From Luteimonas rhizosphaericola (GTDB lineage Bacteria; Pseudomonadota; Gammaproteobacteria; Xanthomonadales; Xanthomonadaceae), in NCBI RefSeq assembly GCF_029888045.1, contig NZ_JARXRN010000020.1, positions 62,001 through 126,000 of the forward strand: a stretch of DNA of 64,000 nt. The letters run 5' to 3'. Below the pieces are notes generated by a model. It saw only the letters and a program-made list of their open reading frames with translations. It ran no database searches and was not told the DNA's origin. Positions 19,853-29,993 of this stretch are shown piece by piece (position 1 is the stretch's first letter; each line of letters opens with the position of its first letter). A program made the translations under genes and the position numbers.

Positions 19853-21253
19853 TCAGCGGTTGCGCTTGACGTGGCGGATGAGCCGCTTCTTCTTGGCGAC
19901 CTGGCGCTCGCTGAGCACGTTCTTCTTGTCCTTGTAGGGATTGTCGCCTTCCCTGAAGACGAATTTCACCGGCGTGCCGACCAGCTTGAAGCGCTTGCGG
20001 AAGAAATTCTCCAGATACCGGGTATAGGTCGCCGAGAGCGTGCGCAGGCGCGTGCCGTGGACGACGAAGGTCGGCGGGTTCTCGCCACCCGGATGGGCGA
20101 AGCGCAGCTTGGCCACGTGTCCGCGCACCACCGGCGGCGGGCTGGCCTCGTAGGCGATCTCGAGCGCGCGCGTGACCTCGGCGGTGCTGAACTGGCGCGT
20201 GGCCGAGCCGTGCGCGCGATGGATCGCACGGAACAGTTCGCGCAGGCCCGAGCCGTGCTTGGCGCTGATGCGCACCGCTTCGGCCCACTGCACGAACGCG
20301 AGCTTGCGCGACAGCAGCGCCTCGGTCTGTTCGCGCTGGTAGGTGCTCAGGCCGTCCCACTTGTTGACGGCGACCACGAGCGCGCGGCCGGCGTCGAGCA
20401 CCGCGCCGAGCACGCTCGCGTCCTGCTCGGTCACGCCCTCGCTGGCGTCGAGCATGATCACCGCGACCTGGCATTGCTCGATCGCCTGCAGGGTCTTGAT
20501 GATCGAGAACTTCTCCACCACCTCGTCGACCTTCGACTTGCGCCGCAGGCCGGCTGTGTCGATCAGGCGGTAGCGGCGGCCGTCGCGTTCCAGGTCCACC
20601 GCGATCGAATCGCGGGTGGTGCCGGGCACGTCGGAGGCGATCATCCGCTCCTCGCCGAGGATGCGGTTGACCAGGGTCGACTTGCCGACGTTGGGGCGGC
20701 CGACGAAGGCGATCCGGATCCGGTCGGGATCGTTGTCGAGCACTTCGCCGGCGCCTTCCTCGGGCAGGCGCTCGAGGATCGTTTCCAGCAGTTCATCGAT
20801 GCCCTGGCGGTGCGACGACGAGACCGCGAAGCTGTCCGCGAAGCCGTAGCGCGAGAACTCCGCCAGCGCCGCGCGCGCATCGAGGCCGTCGGTCTTGTTG
20901 ACCACCAGCAGCACCGGGCGCGCGGCCTTGCGCAGCCAGCGCAGGATCTCGTCGTCGATCGCCGACGCCCCCTCGCGGCCATCGACCACGAACAGGACCA
21001 GGTCGGCCTCTTCCGCCGCCGCGCGCGCCTGGGCGGCGGTCGCGCCGGCCAGGCCTTCCTCGCTGCCGGCGATGCCGCCGGTGTCGACCACCACGAACGG
21101 CCGCTCGCCTTCCAGCCGGCAGACGCCGTAGTGGCGGTCGCGGGTCACGCCCGGCTGGTCGTGCACGAGCGCGTCACGGGTGCGCGTGAGCGCGTTGAAC
21201 AGCGTCGACTTGCCGACGTTCGGGCGTCCCACGAGGGCAACGGAAGGAAGCAT
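19853..21253 (-). CDS. der: Ribosome biogenesis GTPase Der (EngA)
   Basis: Essential GTPase acting in 50S subunit maturation. The 466-residue product has two tandem G domains, each with P-loop GRPNVGKST (first near residue 8, second near 180), DTAG/DTGG and NKxD motifs, followed by a KH-like C-terminal domain and a basic tail. The ATG at 21253 is the family start; the 54 in-frame residues upstream are Arg-rich and unlikely to be translated. Downstream genes are mobA and moeA. Confidence 0.98.
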   Translation of the reverse strand: MLPSVALVGRPNVGKSTLFNALTRTRDALVHDQPGVTRDRHYGVCRLEGERPFVVVDTGGIAGSEEGLAGATAAQARAAAEEADLVLFVVDGREGASAIDDEILRWLRKAARPVLLVVNKTDGLDARAALAEFSRYGFADSFAVSSSHRQGIDELLETILERLPEEGAGEVLDNDPDRIRIAFVGRPNVGKSTLVNRILGEERMIASDVPGTTRDSIAVDLERDGRRYRLIDTAGLRRKSKVDEVVEKFSIIKTLQAIEQCQVAVIMLDASEGVTEQDASVLGAVLDAGRALVVAVNKWDGLSTYQREQTEALLSRKLAFVQWAEAVRISAKHGSGLRELFRAIHRAHGSATRQFSTAEVTRALEIAYEASPPPVVRGHVAKLRFAHPGGENPPTFVVHGTRLRTLSATYTRYLENFFRKRFKLVGTPVKFVFREGDNPYKDKKNVLSERQVAKKKRLIRHVKRNR

Positions 21254-21532
21254 GGCGGGCCGGATCCGGTCGGGAATGGTCACAAGCGTAGCGCGGGCGG
21301 GCGCGGGGGGCGCCAGGCGCCGACGGCGCGGGACGCGGGAATGCGGCAGCGGACGGCGCCGCGAGCGCCGGCGCCGGGTACCGCGTGCGCATTCGCGGCA
21401 GCCCGACCGAGACACCCGCTGGAACGACGGCCATGACGCGCGCCGCAGGGCGCGCGGAGCCTTCCGGCGCGGGTGTCGACCGTCAGCCGCCGGCCGGAGT
21501 CAGTCCGACCGGGACACGCTGGTCGGGCCGGA
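21254..21532. other. 279-bp intergenic region between bamB and der
   Basis: No credible gene. It must hold the end of the bamB transcript and perhaps a der promoter. A possible stem (CCGACC and GGTCGG about ten bases apart, near 21506-21528) lies just after the bamB stop and could be a weak terminator, but no T-run follows it. Confidence 0.4.
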
Positions 21533-22753
21533 CTACTGCACGCGCCAGGCGGTCAGGTCGCCGTCGACGTTCTGCACCACGAGCACGCCGTCCGCCACGA
21601 CCGGGGCGCCCTTGATCGCGGCGCGGCCGGCGCGTTCGCGCACTGCGAACTCGCCGTTGTCCAGCCGCAGCCAGTGCAGGTAACCCTCGAGATCGCCGAC
21701 CACCGCATAGTCGCCGTGGATGGCCACGCCGCTGACGTTGCGGCGCGCGAGCGCGGGCTGCTGCCAGCTGGCGGTGCCGGAACTGCGGTCCAGGCCCCAG
21801 ACCGTGCCGTTGCGGTCGGACACGACCAGCTTGTCCGTGGCCAGGCCAGGCCGACCGGAGCCGCCGTGTTCGCTGCCCCAGATCGGACGGCCGCTGGGCG
21901 CGTCGATGGCCATCGTCGACTGCTTGTAGCTGGTGGCGTACAGCACCGTGCCGTCGAGCACCGGGGTGCCGTCGATGTCGGCCATGCGGTCGAGTTCGGT
22001 GCGACCGTCGGGCTGGGCCACCGGCAGGTCCCAGACCGGGCGCCCGTCGGCGATCGCCAGCGCGGCCAGGGTGCCGTCGTCGTTGCCGACGAACACGAAG
22101 CCGGGGCCGAGCACGGGGCCATCGTTGCCGCGCACGGTGAGCGTGGGCAGCTCCTTGGTCCAGAACCAGCGGCGCTCGCCGCTGGCGGCGTCGAACGCGG
22201 TCAGGCGGCCATCGTTGGAGCGCACGAACACCATCCCCTGCCCGATCACCGGCGGCGCGATCACCTCGTTCGGCACCTTCGCCTGCCAGCGCTCCGCGCC
22301 GGTGGCCGCATCGAGCGCGATCACCTCGCCCTTCAGGCTGCCGACCACCACCAGCCCCTCGCCGGCGCCGGGGCCACCCGACAGGCGCAGGTCCGAATCG
22401 TGGCGCCACACCTGCGCGCCGCTCTGCAGGTCGAAGGCACGCACCCCGCCCTCCACCGCCGCCGCGTACACGCGACCATCGGCGATCACCGGCGCCTGGC
22501 GCACGCCCAGATGGTCCTCGCCCTTGCCGGCGCTGGCCGACCACAGCCGCGAGACGCCCGCCGACGGGGAGAATTCAACCAGTTCCGCCGGCTCGGAGGC
22601 GCGCTTCTCGGCGGCCTTCTCGCCATCGCCGCCGAACCATCCGCGGATCGTGCTGCAGCCGGCAAGCGCCGAGACGCAGGCGAGGATCACGAGCAGACGG
22701 CCGGCGTCACGCCGCCAGGGGGCGCGCGCGGGCGCGGAGGACAGATGCTTCAT
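21533..22753 (-). CDS. bamB: Outer membrane protein assembly factor BamB
   Basis: Lipoprotein of the BAM complex that inserts beta-barrel proteins into the outer membrane. The 406-residue product has a lipoprotein signal (lipobox LAGC, Cys at about residue 33) and a PQQ-like eight-bladed beta-propeller: repeats of the type G-x-V/Y-A-x(n)-D-x-x-T/S-G-x-x-x-W recur through the protein. The ATG overlaps the stop of the YfgM-like gene (ATGA), so they are coupled. Gene order yfgM-bamB-der matches E. coli. Confidence 0.96.
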   Translation of the reverse strand: MKHLSSAPARAPWRRDAGRLLVILACVSALAGCSTIRGWFGGDGEKAAEKRASEPAELVEFSPSAGVSRLWSASAGKGEDHLGVRQAPVIADGRVYAAAVEGGVRAFDLQSGAQVWRHDSDLRLSGGPGAGEGLVVVGSLKGEVIALDAATGAERWQAKVPNEVIAPPVIGQGMVFVRSNDGRLTAFDAASGERRWFWTKELPTLTVRGNDGPVLGPGFVFVGNDDGTLAALAIADGRPVWDLPVAQPDGRTELDRMADIDGTPVLDGTVLYATSYKQSTMAIDAPSGRPIWGSEHGGSGRPGLATDKLVVSDRNGTVWGLDRSSGTASWQQPALARRNVSGVAIHGDYAVVGDLEGYLHWLRLDNGEFAVRERAGRAAIKGAPVVADGVLVVQNVDGDLTAWRVQ

Positions 22754-23385
22754 CAGGATTGGGTTCCCGTCGTCTCCGGCGTGCCGCCGGTCTGGGTCAG
22801 CTTGAGTTCCAGCAGCTGGCGCTGCGGGGCGGCGGCGTCGAGCTTGCGCAGCGCTTCCTGGTAATCCTTGCGCGCCTCGTCCATGCGGCCGAGCGCATAG
22901 CGGGCATCGCCGCGGGTTTCGATCGAGGACGGATCGTCCACGCCATCCAGCAGCTTCAGCGCGTCCTCGCCCTGCCCGGCATCCACCAGCAGGCGCGCCA
23001 GGCGCTGCCGGATCACCGCGGCCAGGCCCGGATCCTCGCTGGTGGCGCCACGCAGGGTGGCGATCGCGGCATCGCGGTCGTCGGCTTCCAGCTGGGCCTT
23101 GGCCAGGTCGAGTGCCGCCAGCGCGGCGTACTTCGTGCCCGCCAGCGCGGCCGCTTCGGTCTTCGCCTTGTCCAGGTCGCCGGCGTCGACGGCCTCGACC
23201 ATCCGGTCGTAGGTCTCGCCGGTGGCCACGCGCTCCTGATGCGCGCGCTGCGTCCACCACTTGCCGCCGCCGATCAGGGCCAGCCCGAGCACCAGCCCGC
23301 CGATCAGCCCGAGGGCGTTGTCCTTCAGCCAGCCGCGGACCTTTTCGCCTTGTTCGTGCTCGTCGAGCAGTTCATCCAACGCCAT
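22753..23385 (-). CDS. yfgM: YfgM-like TPR membrane protein (UPF0070)
   Basis: Inner-membrane protein with a large periplasmic TPR domain; in E. coli YfgM associates with SecYEG and PpiD and takes part in envelope chaperoning. The 210-residue product has the family start MALDELLDEHEQGEKVRGWLKDN, one helix at about residues 26-44, and TPR-like helical repeats after it. It is directly upstream of and overlapping bamB, as expected. Confidence 0.9.
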   Translation of the reverse strand: MALDELLDEHEQGEKVRGWLKDNALGLIGGLVLGLALIGGGKWWTQRAHQERVATGETYDRMVEAVDAGDLDKAKTEAAALAGTKYAALAALDLAKAQLEADDRDAAIATLRGATSEDPGLAAVIRQRLARLLVDAGQGEDALKLLDGVDDPSSIETRGDARYALGRMDEARKDYQEALRKLDAAAPQRQLLELKLTQTGGTPETTGTQS

Positions 23386-23491
23386 CGTCTATCGCCAGTG
23401 GGTCCTGCCCGCGGCGGTGGCGGGACAAGCGGATCGGTCGGGAACGCCCGGCATCGAAGGCCGGGCGCGCGTTCCATCGGCGGCGGCGGCG

Positions 23492-24334
23492 CTACTGGCC
23501 GAGCGGCGCGATGGAGCCGTCAGAGGATACCGTAAAGCGCGCGACGTTCGCGCGCTGGAACTCGGACAGATCCTGAATGCGCCCGTTTCCGCGCACTTCC
23601 ACGGCGTCGGCATTGCCGATCACCACGCGTCCCACTTCACCGCCCTCGAACTCGCGGTTCTCGCCGGCCTTGAGCAGGCCGCGCTCGACCACGCCGCCCT
23701 GGCCGTCGAAGATTTCCACCCAGCTGTCCTCGGAAAAGCGCAGCGACAGCGCCGGTGGCGGTTCGACCGGGCGCGCTGCCGTTCGCTGCGGCATCGACGC
23801 CATCGAAGCCACCAGTGGACGCGGACCCTCGTCGGCCTGCGGAGCGGGCGCCTGGCGGCCGGCGGCGACGGTGTCGGTCCCGCTCCCGGTAGGCAGGTCG
23901 AGCGAGGCGTCGACCCGGATCTGCGAATCGAGGTGCGAGCGCGTGGCCATCCACACCGGCACCGCGATCAGGGCCGTGATCACGATGTAGACCATCCGCC
24001 CCATCATCCGGTCCGCGGCGCGGCGCAGCGGCGGGGTGTAGCTGCGCGGCTCCAGCCGCGCCGGCTCGATCGGCACCGACGCCGAGGCGGCCGGCAGTTC
24101 CTCGTCGATGCGCACGCCCAGCAGCCGCGCGTAGCTGCGCAGCTGGCCGCGGACGAACACCGGCGCGTCGAGGCGGTCCCACGCGTCGGTCTCGAGCGAT
24201 TCGATCACTTTCGCCGGCATTTTCAGGCGCTGCGCGACCTCGGCGATCTCGAGGCCCGCGGCCTCCCGCGCCTGCCGCAGACGTTCCCCATTGCCGCAGC
24301 CGGTCCGGCCGGCCTGCTGGTCGGAAGACTTCAT
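23492..24334 (-). CDS. rodZ: Cytoskeleton protein RodZ-like (HTH + DUF4115)
   Basis: Membrane protein linking MreB to the cell-wall elongation machinery. The 280-residue product has an N-terminal cytoplasmic helix-turn-helix (residues about 14-75: GERLRQAREAAGLEIAEVAQRL), one membrane helix near 113-130, and a periplasmic DUF4115 domain with the SWVEIFDGQG motif. Length is shorter than E. coli RodZ (337), mainly in the linker. Its start overlaps the pilW stop by 4 bases. Confidence 0.92.
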   Translation of the reverse strand: MKSSDQQAGRTGCGNGERLRQAREAAGLEIAEVAQRLKMPAKVIESLETDAWDRLDAPVFVRGQLRSYARLLGVRIDEELPAASASVPIEPARLEPRSYTPPLRRAADRMMGRMVYIVITALIAVPVWMATRSHLDSQIRVDASLDLPTGSGTDTVAAGRQAPAPQADEGPRPLVASMASMPQRTAARPVEPPPALSLRFSEDSWVEIFDGQGGVVERGLLKAGENREFEGGEVGRVVIGNADAVEVRGNGRIQDLSEFQRANVARFTVSSDGSIAPLGQ

Positions 24335-25152
24335 GGTGTGCTGCTTTCCCCTGGAAACGCGTTCCCTGCCTGCGGAAATTCGGTCTTCAGCCGCTGAACA
24401 TAGCGGGCTGCGGCGACGCTGTCGCCGAGTTTATCCTCGATTCGTGACGCCAATTCGAGTGCGGTGGGGGTCGCGGGCGCCGCGGCCAGCCGTCGCTCCG
24501 AGAATGCGCGGGCATCGAGGTAGTTGCCCTGGCGCATGGCCTCCTCGGCCATGGCCGCCAGCGCCACCACGTTGACCGGGTCGAGCTCCAGTGCGGCGCG
24601 CAGGTCGCGCTCGACACGGTCGAACTGGCCGGCACGGGCAGCGCAGGTGCCTGCATTGGCCAGCGCCCCGGCGCGGTCCCCGTAGCGGGGGTCGGTGACG
24701 GCCTGGTCGAACCAGTGCAGCGATTCCTGCGCACGGCCGTTGCCGCACAGCCACGCGCCGTAGTTGTTGAACGTCGCGCCCGACGGCCCCACGCGCGCCG
24801 CCTCGGCATGGTGGGTCCCGGCCAGTCCGGCATCGCCCTGGCGCGTGGCGACCAGCGCCATCGCGGTGTGGGATTCGGGCAGCTCCGGATCGGCCTTGAT
24901 CGCCGCACGCGCCTGTCGGGCCGCCTGGTCCAGCTCGCCGGCACGCAGGTGACGGTCGGCGGACGCGGCGAGCCGCCGCGCCTCGAGCCGACGCTTGCCG
25001 GCCGCCGTCTCCTTGAAGTGGTACTCCGGCGCCACGTGCTCGACCCCCTTGCGGCTGGCGTCGGCCTTGACGAAGGTCAGCCGCGAGCAGCCGGTGCCCG
25101 CGAGCATCGCGCCCGCCATGGCCGCCAGCACCAGCACCTCAGGCCGCCGCAT
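24331..25152 (-). CDS. pilW: Type IV pilus biogenesis/stability lipoprotein PilW (PilF)
   Basis: TPR lipoprotein (pilotin) needed for assembly of the PilQ secretin in type IV pilus systems. The 273-residue product has a lipoprotein signal (lipobox AGTGC, Cys near residue 22) and TPR repeats visible as A-x-x-x-P/Y-x-x-L spacing from residue 60 on, including the [13 protein letters not shown] segment diagnostic of this family. The first 14 bases overlap rlmN; the end overlaps rodZ. Confidence 0.92.
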   Translation of the reverse strand: MRRPEVLVLAAMAGAMLAGTGCSRLTFVKADASRKGVEHVAPEYHFKETAAGKRRLEARRLAASADRHLRAGELDQAARQARAAIKADPELPESHTAMALVATRQGDAGLAGTHHAEAARVGPSGATFNNYGAWLCGNGRAQESLHWFDQAVTDPRYGDRAGALANAGTCAARAGQFDRVERDLRAALELDPVNVVALAAMAEEAMRQGNYLDARAFSERRLAAAPATPTALELASRIEDKLGDSVAAARYVQRLKTEFPQAGNAFPGESSTP

Positions 25153-26293
25153 CGACGCCTCCGTCCTCGAGCCGCTTGCGGAACTCCGCCTGGCGCCGGG
25201 TGCGGTCCATCACCTGGCCCTTGAGCTGGCCGCAGGCGGCATCGATGTCGTCGCCGCGGGTGCGCCGCACCGGCGCGATCCGCCCCGACTCGTTGAGGAG
25301 CTTCTGGAAGCGGCGGATGGCCGCGTCGTCGGGCCGCTGGTAGCGCGTGCCCGGGAACGGGTTGAACGGGATCAGGTTGACCTTGGCCGCGTCCTTCATC
25401 TGCAGCCGGTTGTCGAATTCGCGCATCAGCCGCACCAGTTCGCGCGCGTGCGCCGGCTGGTCGTTGACGTCCTTCATCAGGGTGTATTCGAAAGTGATCG
25501 ACTCGCCGCGCTTGCGCTGCGCGTAACGCACGCAGGCGTCCATCAGTTCGGCGATCGGATACTTCCTGTTGAGCGGCACCAGCTCGGTGCGCAGTTCGTC
25601 GTTCGGGGCATGCAGCGACACCGCGAGCGAGACGTCGCTCACCTCGCCCAGCCGGTCGATCATCGGCACCAGGCCGGCGGTCGACAGCGTCACGCGCTTG
25701 TTGGCCAGGCCGTAGCCGAGGTCGTCGCGCATCACGCTCATCGCGCGCACCACGTTGTCGAAGTTCATGAGCGGCTCGCCCATGCCCATCATCACCACGT
25801 TGGTCAGCCGGCGCTGCTTGTGCGGCACGTTGCCCAGGTGCTTCGCCGCCACCCACACCTGGCCGATGATCTCGGCGGTGGAGAGGTTGCGGTTGAAGCC
25901 CTGGGTGGCGGTGGAGCAGAACTGGCAGTTCAGCGCGCAGCCCACCTGCGAGGACACGCACAGCGTGCCGCGGCCCTTGTCGGGGATGTAGACCGTTTCG
26001 ATGGCGTTGCTGCCGTCCATCGCCAGCAGCCACTTGTGGGTGCCGTCGGCCGACGGCTTCTCGAACTGGACCTGCGGCACGCGCACCTCGGCGTGCTGCT
26101 CGAGCTTGGCGCGCAGCGCCTTGCCCAGGTCGGTCATCTGTTCGAAATCGGTGACGTGGCGATGGTGGATCCACTTCATCACCTGGTGCGCGCGGAAGCG
26201 CTTCTCGCCGAGGGTGTCGGCGAAGAAGCGCTCCAGTCCCTCGCGATCGAGGTCGAGCAGGTTCTGCTTCGTGCTGGCTGCGACGTCGGTCAC
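25139..26293 (-). CDS. rlmN: Dual-specificity 23S rRNA (A2503-C2)/tRNA (A37-C2) methyltransferase RlmN
   Basis: Radical-SAM methyltransferase acting on 23S rRNA A2503 and tRNA A37. The 384-residue product has the 4Fe-4S motif C119-x3-C123-x2-C126, the [12 protein letters not shown] motif, and a C-terminal cysteine in [15 protein letters not shown], the residue that forms the protein-RNA intermediate. Length fits (E. coli 384). First gene of the rlmN-pilW-rodZ run. Confidence 0.98.
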   Translation of the reverse strand: MTDVAASTKQNLLDLDREGLERFFADTLGEKRFRAHQVMKWIHHRHVTDFEQMTDLGKALRAKLEQHAEVRVPQVQFEKPSADGTHKWLLAMDGSNAIETVYIPDKGRGTLCVSSQVGCALNCQFCSTATQGFNRNLSTAEIIGQVWVAAKHLGNVPHKQRRLTNVVMMGMGEPLMNFDNVVRAMSVMRDDLGYGLANKRVTLSTAGLVPMIDRLGEVSDVSLAVSLHAPNDELRTELVPLNRKYPIAELMDACVRYAQRKRGESITFEYTLMKDVNDQPAHARELVRLMREFDNRLQMKDAAKVNLIPFNPFPGTRYQRPDDAAIRRFQKLLNESGRIAPVRRTRGDDIDAACGQLKGQVMDRTRRQAEFRKRLEDGGVDAAA

Positions 26294-26311
26294 TGGGGCA
26301 TCAGGCAGGTG

Positions 26312-26737
26312 TCAGCGAGAGAAGATCTCGGTGCTGGCGAAGAAGTACGCGATCTCCACCGCCGCGGTCTCCGGCGCATCGGAGCCATGCACCGCGTTGG
26401 CGTCGATGCTGTCGGCGAAGTCGGCGCGGATGGTGCCGGCGGCGGCGTCCTTGGGATTGGTCGCGCCCATCAGTTCGCGGTTCTTCGCGATGGCGCCCTC
26501 GCCTTCGAGCACCTGGATCATCACCGGGCCGCTGATCATGAACTCGACCAGGGCGTTGAAGAACGGGCGCTCGCGGTGCACGGCGTAGAAGCCCTCGGCC
26601 TCCTTGCGCGAGAGGTGCTTCATCTTCGAGGCGACGACCTTCAGGCCGCCCTTCTCGAAGCGGCTGTAGATCTCACCGATGACGTTCTTGGCGACGGCAT
26701 CGGGCTTGATGATCGAAAGGGTGCGCTCCAGCGCCAT
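26312..26737 (-). CDS. ndk: Nucleoside diphosphate kinase
   Basis: Transfers the gamma phosphate between nucleoside di- and triphosphates. The 141-residue product starts [18 protein letters not shown], has the histidine site usually written [12 protein letters not shown] (catalytic His in that segment), and ends in the ASTEIFSR tail of the bacterial family. GGAG lies 6 bases before the ATG; a longer in-frame extension to 26905 lacks any conserved content. It lies 18 bases upstream of rlmN. Confidence 0.98.
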   Translation of the reverse strand: MALERTLSIIKPDAVAKNVIGEIYSRFEKGGLKVVASKMKHLSRKEAEGFYAVHRERPFFNALVEFMISGPVMIQVLEGEGAIAKNRELMGATNPKDAAAGTIRADFADSIDANAVHGSDAPETAAVEIAYFFASTEIFSR

Positions 26738-26790
26738 GGGGTTCTCCGGGCAGGGGCCGTCGCTCCGGGGCGGCGGCCAGATTAACATGG

Positions 26791-26816
26791 AAAAACCCGC
26801 GTGCGGACGCGGGTTT
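26791..26816 (-). terminator. Perfect 10-bp hairpin with T-run, reading toward ndk
   Basis: Arms AAACCCGCGT (26793-26802) and ACGCGGGTTT (26807-26816) with loop GCGG. On the minus strand the 3' arm is followed by a total of five T, as in an intrinsic terminator; on the plus strand no T-run follows. It lies upstream of ndk, where no annotated minus-strand gene precedes it, so it would end an unannotated short transcript or attenuate ndk. Confidence 0.65.
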
Positions 26817-26900
26817 AGCCGATATGGCTGCGGTAATTCTACCGGATTGCATCGCAACGCATCACCCCCGGGATTGCACATCGCGCGCTCCGGGTCTAGC

Positions 26901-26918
26901 ATCAAACAAGCGTTTGAT
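26901..26918. promoter_or_regulatory. Palindromic PsrA-type operator
   Basis: ATCAAACAAGCGTTTGAT, two perfect 7-bp arms around a 4-bp spacer, 20 bases before the TetR-type gene. It matches the known PsrA consensus of a CAAAC/GTTTG inverted repeat. PsrA in Pseudomonas represses its own gene and beta-oxidation genes and is released by long-chain fatty acids. Autoregulation here is inference from the position. Confidence 0.8.
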
Positions 26919-26937
26919 TCAGTGATCGGGAGCGGGC

Positions 26938-27558
26938 ATGGCCGTCGCGGTACAGCAGTTCTCCACCAAGGAGCGGATCCTCGGCGCGGCCGAGGAGCTG
27001 TTCGCCCTGCACGGGTTTTCCGGCACCTCGCTGCGGCAGGTGACCGCGCGGGCCGACGTCAACATCGCCGCGGTGAACTACCACTTCGGCAGCAAGGACA
27101 ACCTGGTCAACGAGGTGTTCCGCCGGCGGATGGACGCCATGAGCCGCCAGCGCCTAGAGCGCCTGCAGGCGGCGACCGCCGACGGCCGCTGCGAGCTGGA
27201 ACCGATCCTGGCCGCGTTCGTCGAGCCCGCGCTGGACCTGGCGCAGGACCGCCAGGGCCACGCCTTCATCCGCGTGATCGCCCGCGCCTATGCCGAGCAG
27301 AACGACGGCCTGCGCAAGTTCCTGTCCGACCAGTATGGGCACGTGCAGCGCGACTTCGCGCGCGCCCTCGCCGCCTGCCTCCCCGACCTCGGCAAGGAAA
27401 CGCTGTACTGGCGGCTGGACTTTCTCGGCGGTGCCCTGACCTACGCGATGGCGGACTTCGGGCTGATCAAGCGACCGGCCGGGGTCGACGAGGCGACCCA
27501 CCGCCGCCAGGCCGCCCGGGAACTGATCCGTTTCGCCGCGGCCGGGTTCAAGGCCTGA
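26938..27558 (+). CDS. psrA: TetR-family transcriptional regulator, PsrA-like
   Basis: DNA-binding regulator probably sensing fatty acyl ligands. The 206-residue product has the TetR N-terminal helix-turn-helix ([41 protein letters not shown] split over residues 12-52) and a helical ligand domain. The best-conserved core, with [12 protein letters not shown], is that of PsrA and relatives. GGGAG precedes the ATG. It is followed after 37 bases by the fadN-like and fadA genes on the same strand, and a PsrA-type box lies upstream. Confidence 0.88.
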   Translation: MAVAVQQFSTKERILGAAEELFALHGFSGTSLRQVTARADVNIAAVNYHFGSKDNLVNEVFRRRMDAMSRQRLERLQAATADGRCELEPILAAFVEPALDLAQDRQGHAFIRVIARAYAEQNDGLRKFLSDQYGHVQRDFARALAACLPDLGKETLYWRLDFLGGALTYAMADFGLIKRPAGVDEATHRRQAARELIRFAAAGFKA

Positions 27559-27595
27559 CGCATTAATTCCTTTCCAAACCAGATGGATACCGAAC

Positions 27596-29968
27596 ATGGC
27601 TGAGAAACTGCTTGTACGACGTGCCGCGGTACTTGGCGCCGGCGTCATGGGCGCGCAGATCGCCGCCCACCTGACCAACGCCGGCGTCGAGACCGTGCTG
27701 TTCGACCTTCCGGCCAAGGAGGGCGACCCCAACGGCGTGGTCAACAAGGCGGTTGCCAACCTCGCCAGGCTCAGCCCGGCGCCGCTCGCGAGCCGGTCCC
27801 TGGCCGAGGCGATCGTCCCGGCCAACTACGACACCGGGCTGGGGCAACTGGAGAGCTGCGACCTGATCATCGAGGCCATCGCCGAGAAGATGGACTGGAA
27901 GCAGGACCTCTACCGCCGGATCGCGCCGCACGTGCCCGCCCACGCCATCCTCGCGAGCAACACGTCGGGCCTTGGAATCAATGCCTTGGCGGACGTTCTT
28001 CCGGAGGAACTTCGCGCGCGGTTCTGCGGCGTGCATTTCTTCAACCCGCCGCGCTACATGCACCTGGCCGAGCTGATCCCGGCGAAGTCCACCGACCGGG
28101 CCGTGCTCGAGGGCCTGGAGACGTTCCTCACCACCACCCTGGGCAAGGGCGTGGTGTACGCGCGCGATACCCCGAACTTCATCGGCAACCGGATCGGCGT
28201 GTTCTCGATCCTGGCCACCGCCCACCACACCGAGGCCTTCGGACTCGGCTTCGACGAGGTCGACGCCCTCACCGGACCGCTGATCGGCCGGCCCAAGTCG
28301 GCGACCTACCGCACCTCCGACGTCGTCGGGCTGGACACCATGGCCCACGTCATCAAGACCATGGCCGACACCCTGCCCGACGACCCGTGGCACGACTACT
28401 TCGAGTCGCCGCGCTGGCTGGCAGGGCTGATCGACAAGGGCGCGCTGGGCCAGAAGACCGGTGCCGGCGTGTTCCGCAAGGCCGGCAAGGACATCCTGGT
28501 GCTCGACCTGGAGCAGCAGGACTACCGCCCGGCCGACCGCAAGGCCGCCGACGAGGTGGTCGCGATCCTGAAGACGAAGGACCCGGCGGAGAAGTTCCGC
28601 CAGCTGCGCGGGAGCCAGCACCCGCAGGCGAAGTTCCTGTGGGCGGTGTTCCGCGACCTGTTCCACTACAGCGCCTACCACCTGGCCGACATCGCCGAAA
28701 CCGCGCGCGACGTGGACCTCGCCATCCGCTGGGGCTACGGCTGGTCGCTGGGGCCGTTCGAGACCTGGCAGGCCGCCGGCTGGAAACAGGTGGCGCAGTG
28801 GATCGCGGACGACATCGTCGCCGGCGAAGCGATGAGCAGCGCCCCCCTGCCCGACTGGGTCTTCGACGGCCGCGAAGGCGTGCACGCCGGCGAAGGCAGC
28901 TACAGCCCGAAGCAGGATGCCAAGCTGCCCCGGTCGTCGCTGCCGGTCTACAAGCGCCAGCGCTTTCCCGATCCGCTGCTGGGCGAGTCCTTCCCGCAGG
29001 GCGACACGGTGTTCGAGAACGACGGCGTGCGCCTGTGGACGGACGGCGACGACATCGGCGTGGTCTCGTTCAAGACCAAGATGCACACCGTCTCCGACCA
29101 GGTGCTCGACGGCCTGCAGGAAGCGATCGGCATCGCCGAGAAGCGGTTCGCGGGCCTGGTGATCTGGCAGCCGAAGGAGCCCTTCTCGGCCGGCGCCGAC
29201 CTCGCCGGCGCGCTGGGGCTGCTGCAGGCCGGCAAGGTCGACGCGTTCGAGGCGATGGTGGCCAACTTCCAGGCCACCAGCCAGCGCATCAAGTATTCGC
29301 TGGTGCCGGTGGTCGCGGCCGTGCGCGGACTGGCGCTCGGCGGTGGCTGCGAGTTCCAGATGCACAGCGCGCGCACCGTCGCCCATTTGGAGAGTTATCT
29401 GGGCTTGGTGGAAGCCGGCGTCGGCCTGCTGCCCGCGGGCGGCGGCCTGAAGGAAATCGCGCTGCGCGCCTCCGAGGCCGCGGGTCCCGGCGGCGACGTG
29501 TTCGCCGAACTGAAGAAGACCTTCGAGACGGTCGCGATGGCCAAGGTGTCCACCTCCGCGATGGAAGCGAAGGAACTGGGGCTGCTGCGCGCGGGCGACA
29601 GGATCGCGTTCAACGCCTACGAGCTGCTGCACATCGCCCGGGCCGAGGCGCGCGGGCTGGCCGAGGCCGGCCATCGCCCGCCGCTGCCGGCGCGGCGCAT
29701 CCGGGTCGCCGGCGACGTCGGCATCGCCACCTTCCGCATGCTGCTGGTGAACATGCTCGAAGGCCGGTTCATCAGCGAGTACGACGACGAGATCGCGACC
29801 CGTATCGCCACCGTGCTGTGCGGCGGCGAGGTCGACCGCGGCGCGCTGGTGGACGAAGCGTGGCTGCTGAAACTCGAACGCAGGCATTTCGTCGAACTGG
29901 CGCAGCAGGAGAAGACCCAGGCGCGCATCGCGCACATGCTCAAGACCGGCAAGCCGCTGCGCAACTGA
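27596..29968 (+). CDS. fadN: 3-hydroxyacyl-CoA dehydrogenase/enoyl-CoA hydratase, FadN-type
   Basis: Bifunctional beta-oxidation enzyme: hydrates enoyl-CoA and oxidises L-3-hydroxyacyl-CoA with NAD+. In the 790-residue product the dehydrogenase comes first, with Rossmann motif LGAGVMGAQIA (about 11-21) and HFFNPPRYMHLAEL, then a second dehydrogenase domain, then a C-terminal crotonase domain with GADLAGALG and ALGGGCEFQMHSARTV. This is the reverse of E. coli FadB and matches Bacillus FadN in order and size (789). A thiolase gene follows after 25 bases. Confidence 0.93.
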   Translation: MAEKLLVRRAAVLGAGVMGAQIAAHLTNAGVETVLFDLPAKEGDPNGVVNKAVANLARLSPAPLASRSLAEAIVPANYDTGLGQLESCDLIIEAIAEKMDWKQDLYRRIAPHVPAHAILASNTSGLGINALADVLPEELRARFCGVHFFNPPRYMHLAELIPAKSTDRAVLEGLETFLTTTLGKGVVYARDTPNFIGNRIGVFSILATAHHTEAFGLGFDEVDALTGPLIGRPKSATYRTSDVVGLDTMAHVIKTMADTLPDDPWHDYFESPRWLAGLIDKGALGQKTGAGVFRKAGKDILVLDLEQQDYRPADRKAADEVVAILKTKDPAEKFRQLRGSQHPQAKFLWAVFRDLFHYSAYHLADIAETARDVDLAIRWGYGWSLGPFETWQAAGWKQVAQWIADDIVAGEAMSSAPLPDWVFDGREGVHAGEGSYSPKQDAKLPRSSLPVYKRQRFPDPLLGESFPQGDTVFENDGVRLWTDGDDIGVVSFKTKMHTVSDQVLDGLQEAIGIAEKRFAGLVIWQPKEPFSAGADLAGALGLLQAGKVDAFEAMVANFQATSQRIKYSLVPVVAAVRGLALGGGCEFQMHSARTVAHLESYLGLVEAGVGLLPAGGGLKEIALRASEAAGPGGDVFAELKKTFETVAMAKVSTSAMEAKELGLLRAGDRIAFNAYELLHIARAEARGLAEAGHRPPLPARRIRVAGDVGIATFRMLLVNMLEGRFISEYDDEIATRIATVLCGGEVDRGALVDEAWLLKLERRHFVELAQQEKTQARIAHMLKTGKPLRN

Positions 29969-29993
29969 CCGACGACGACACAGGAACCCAGAC

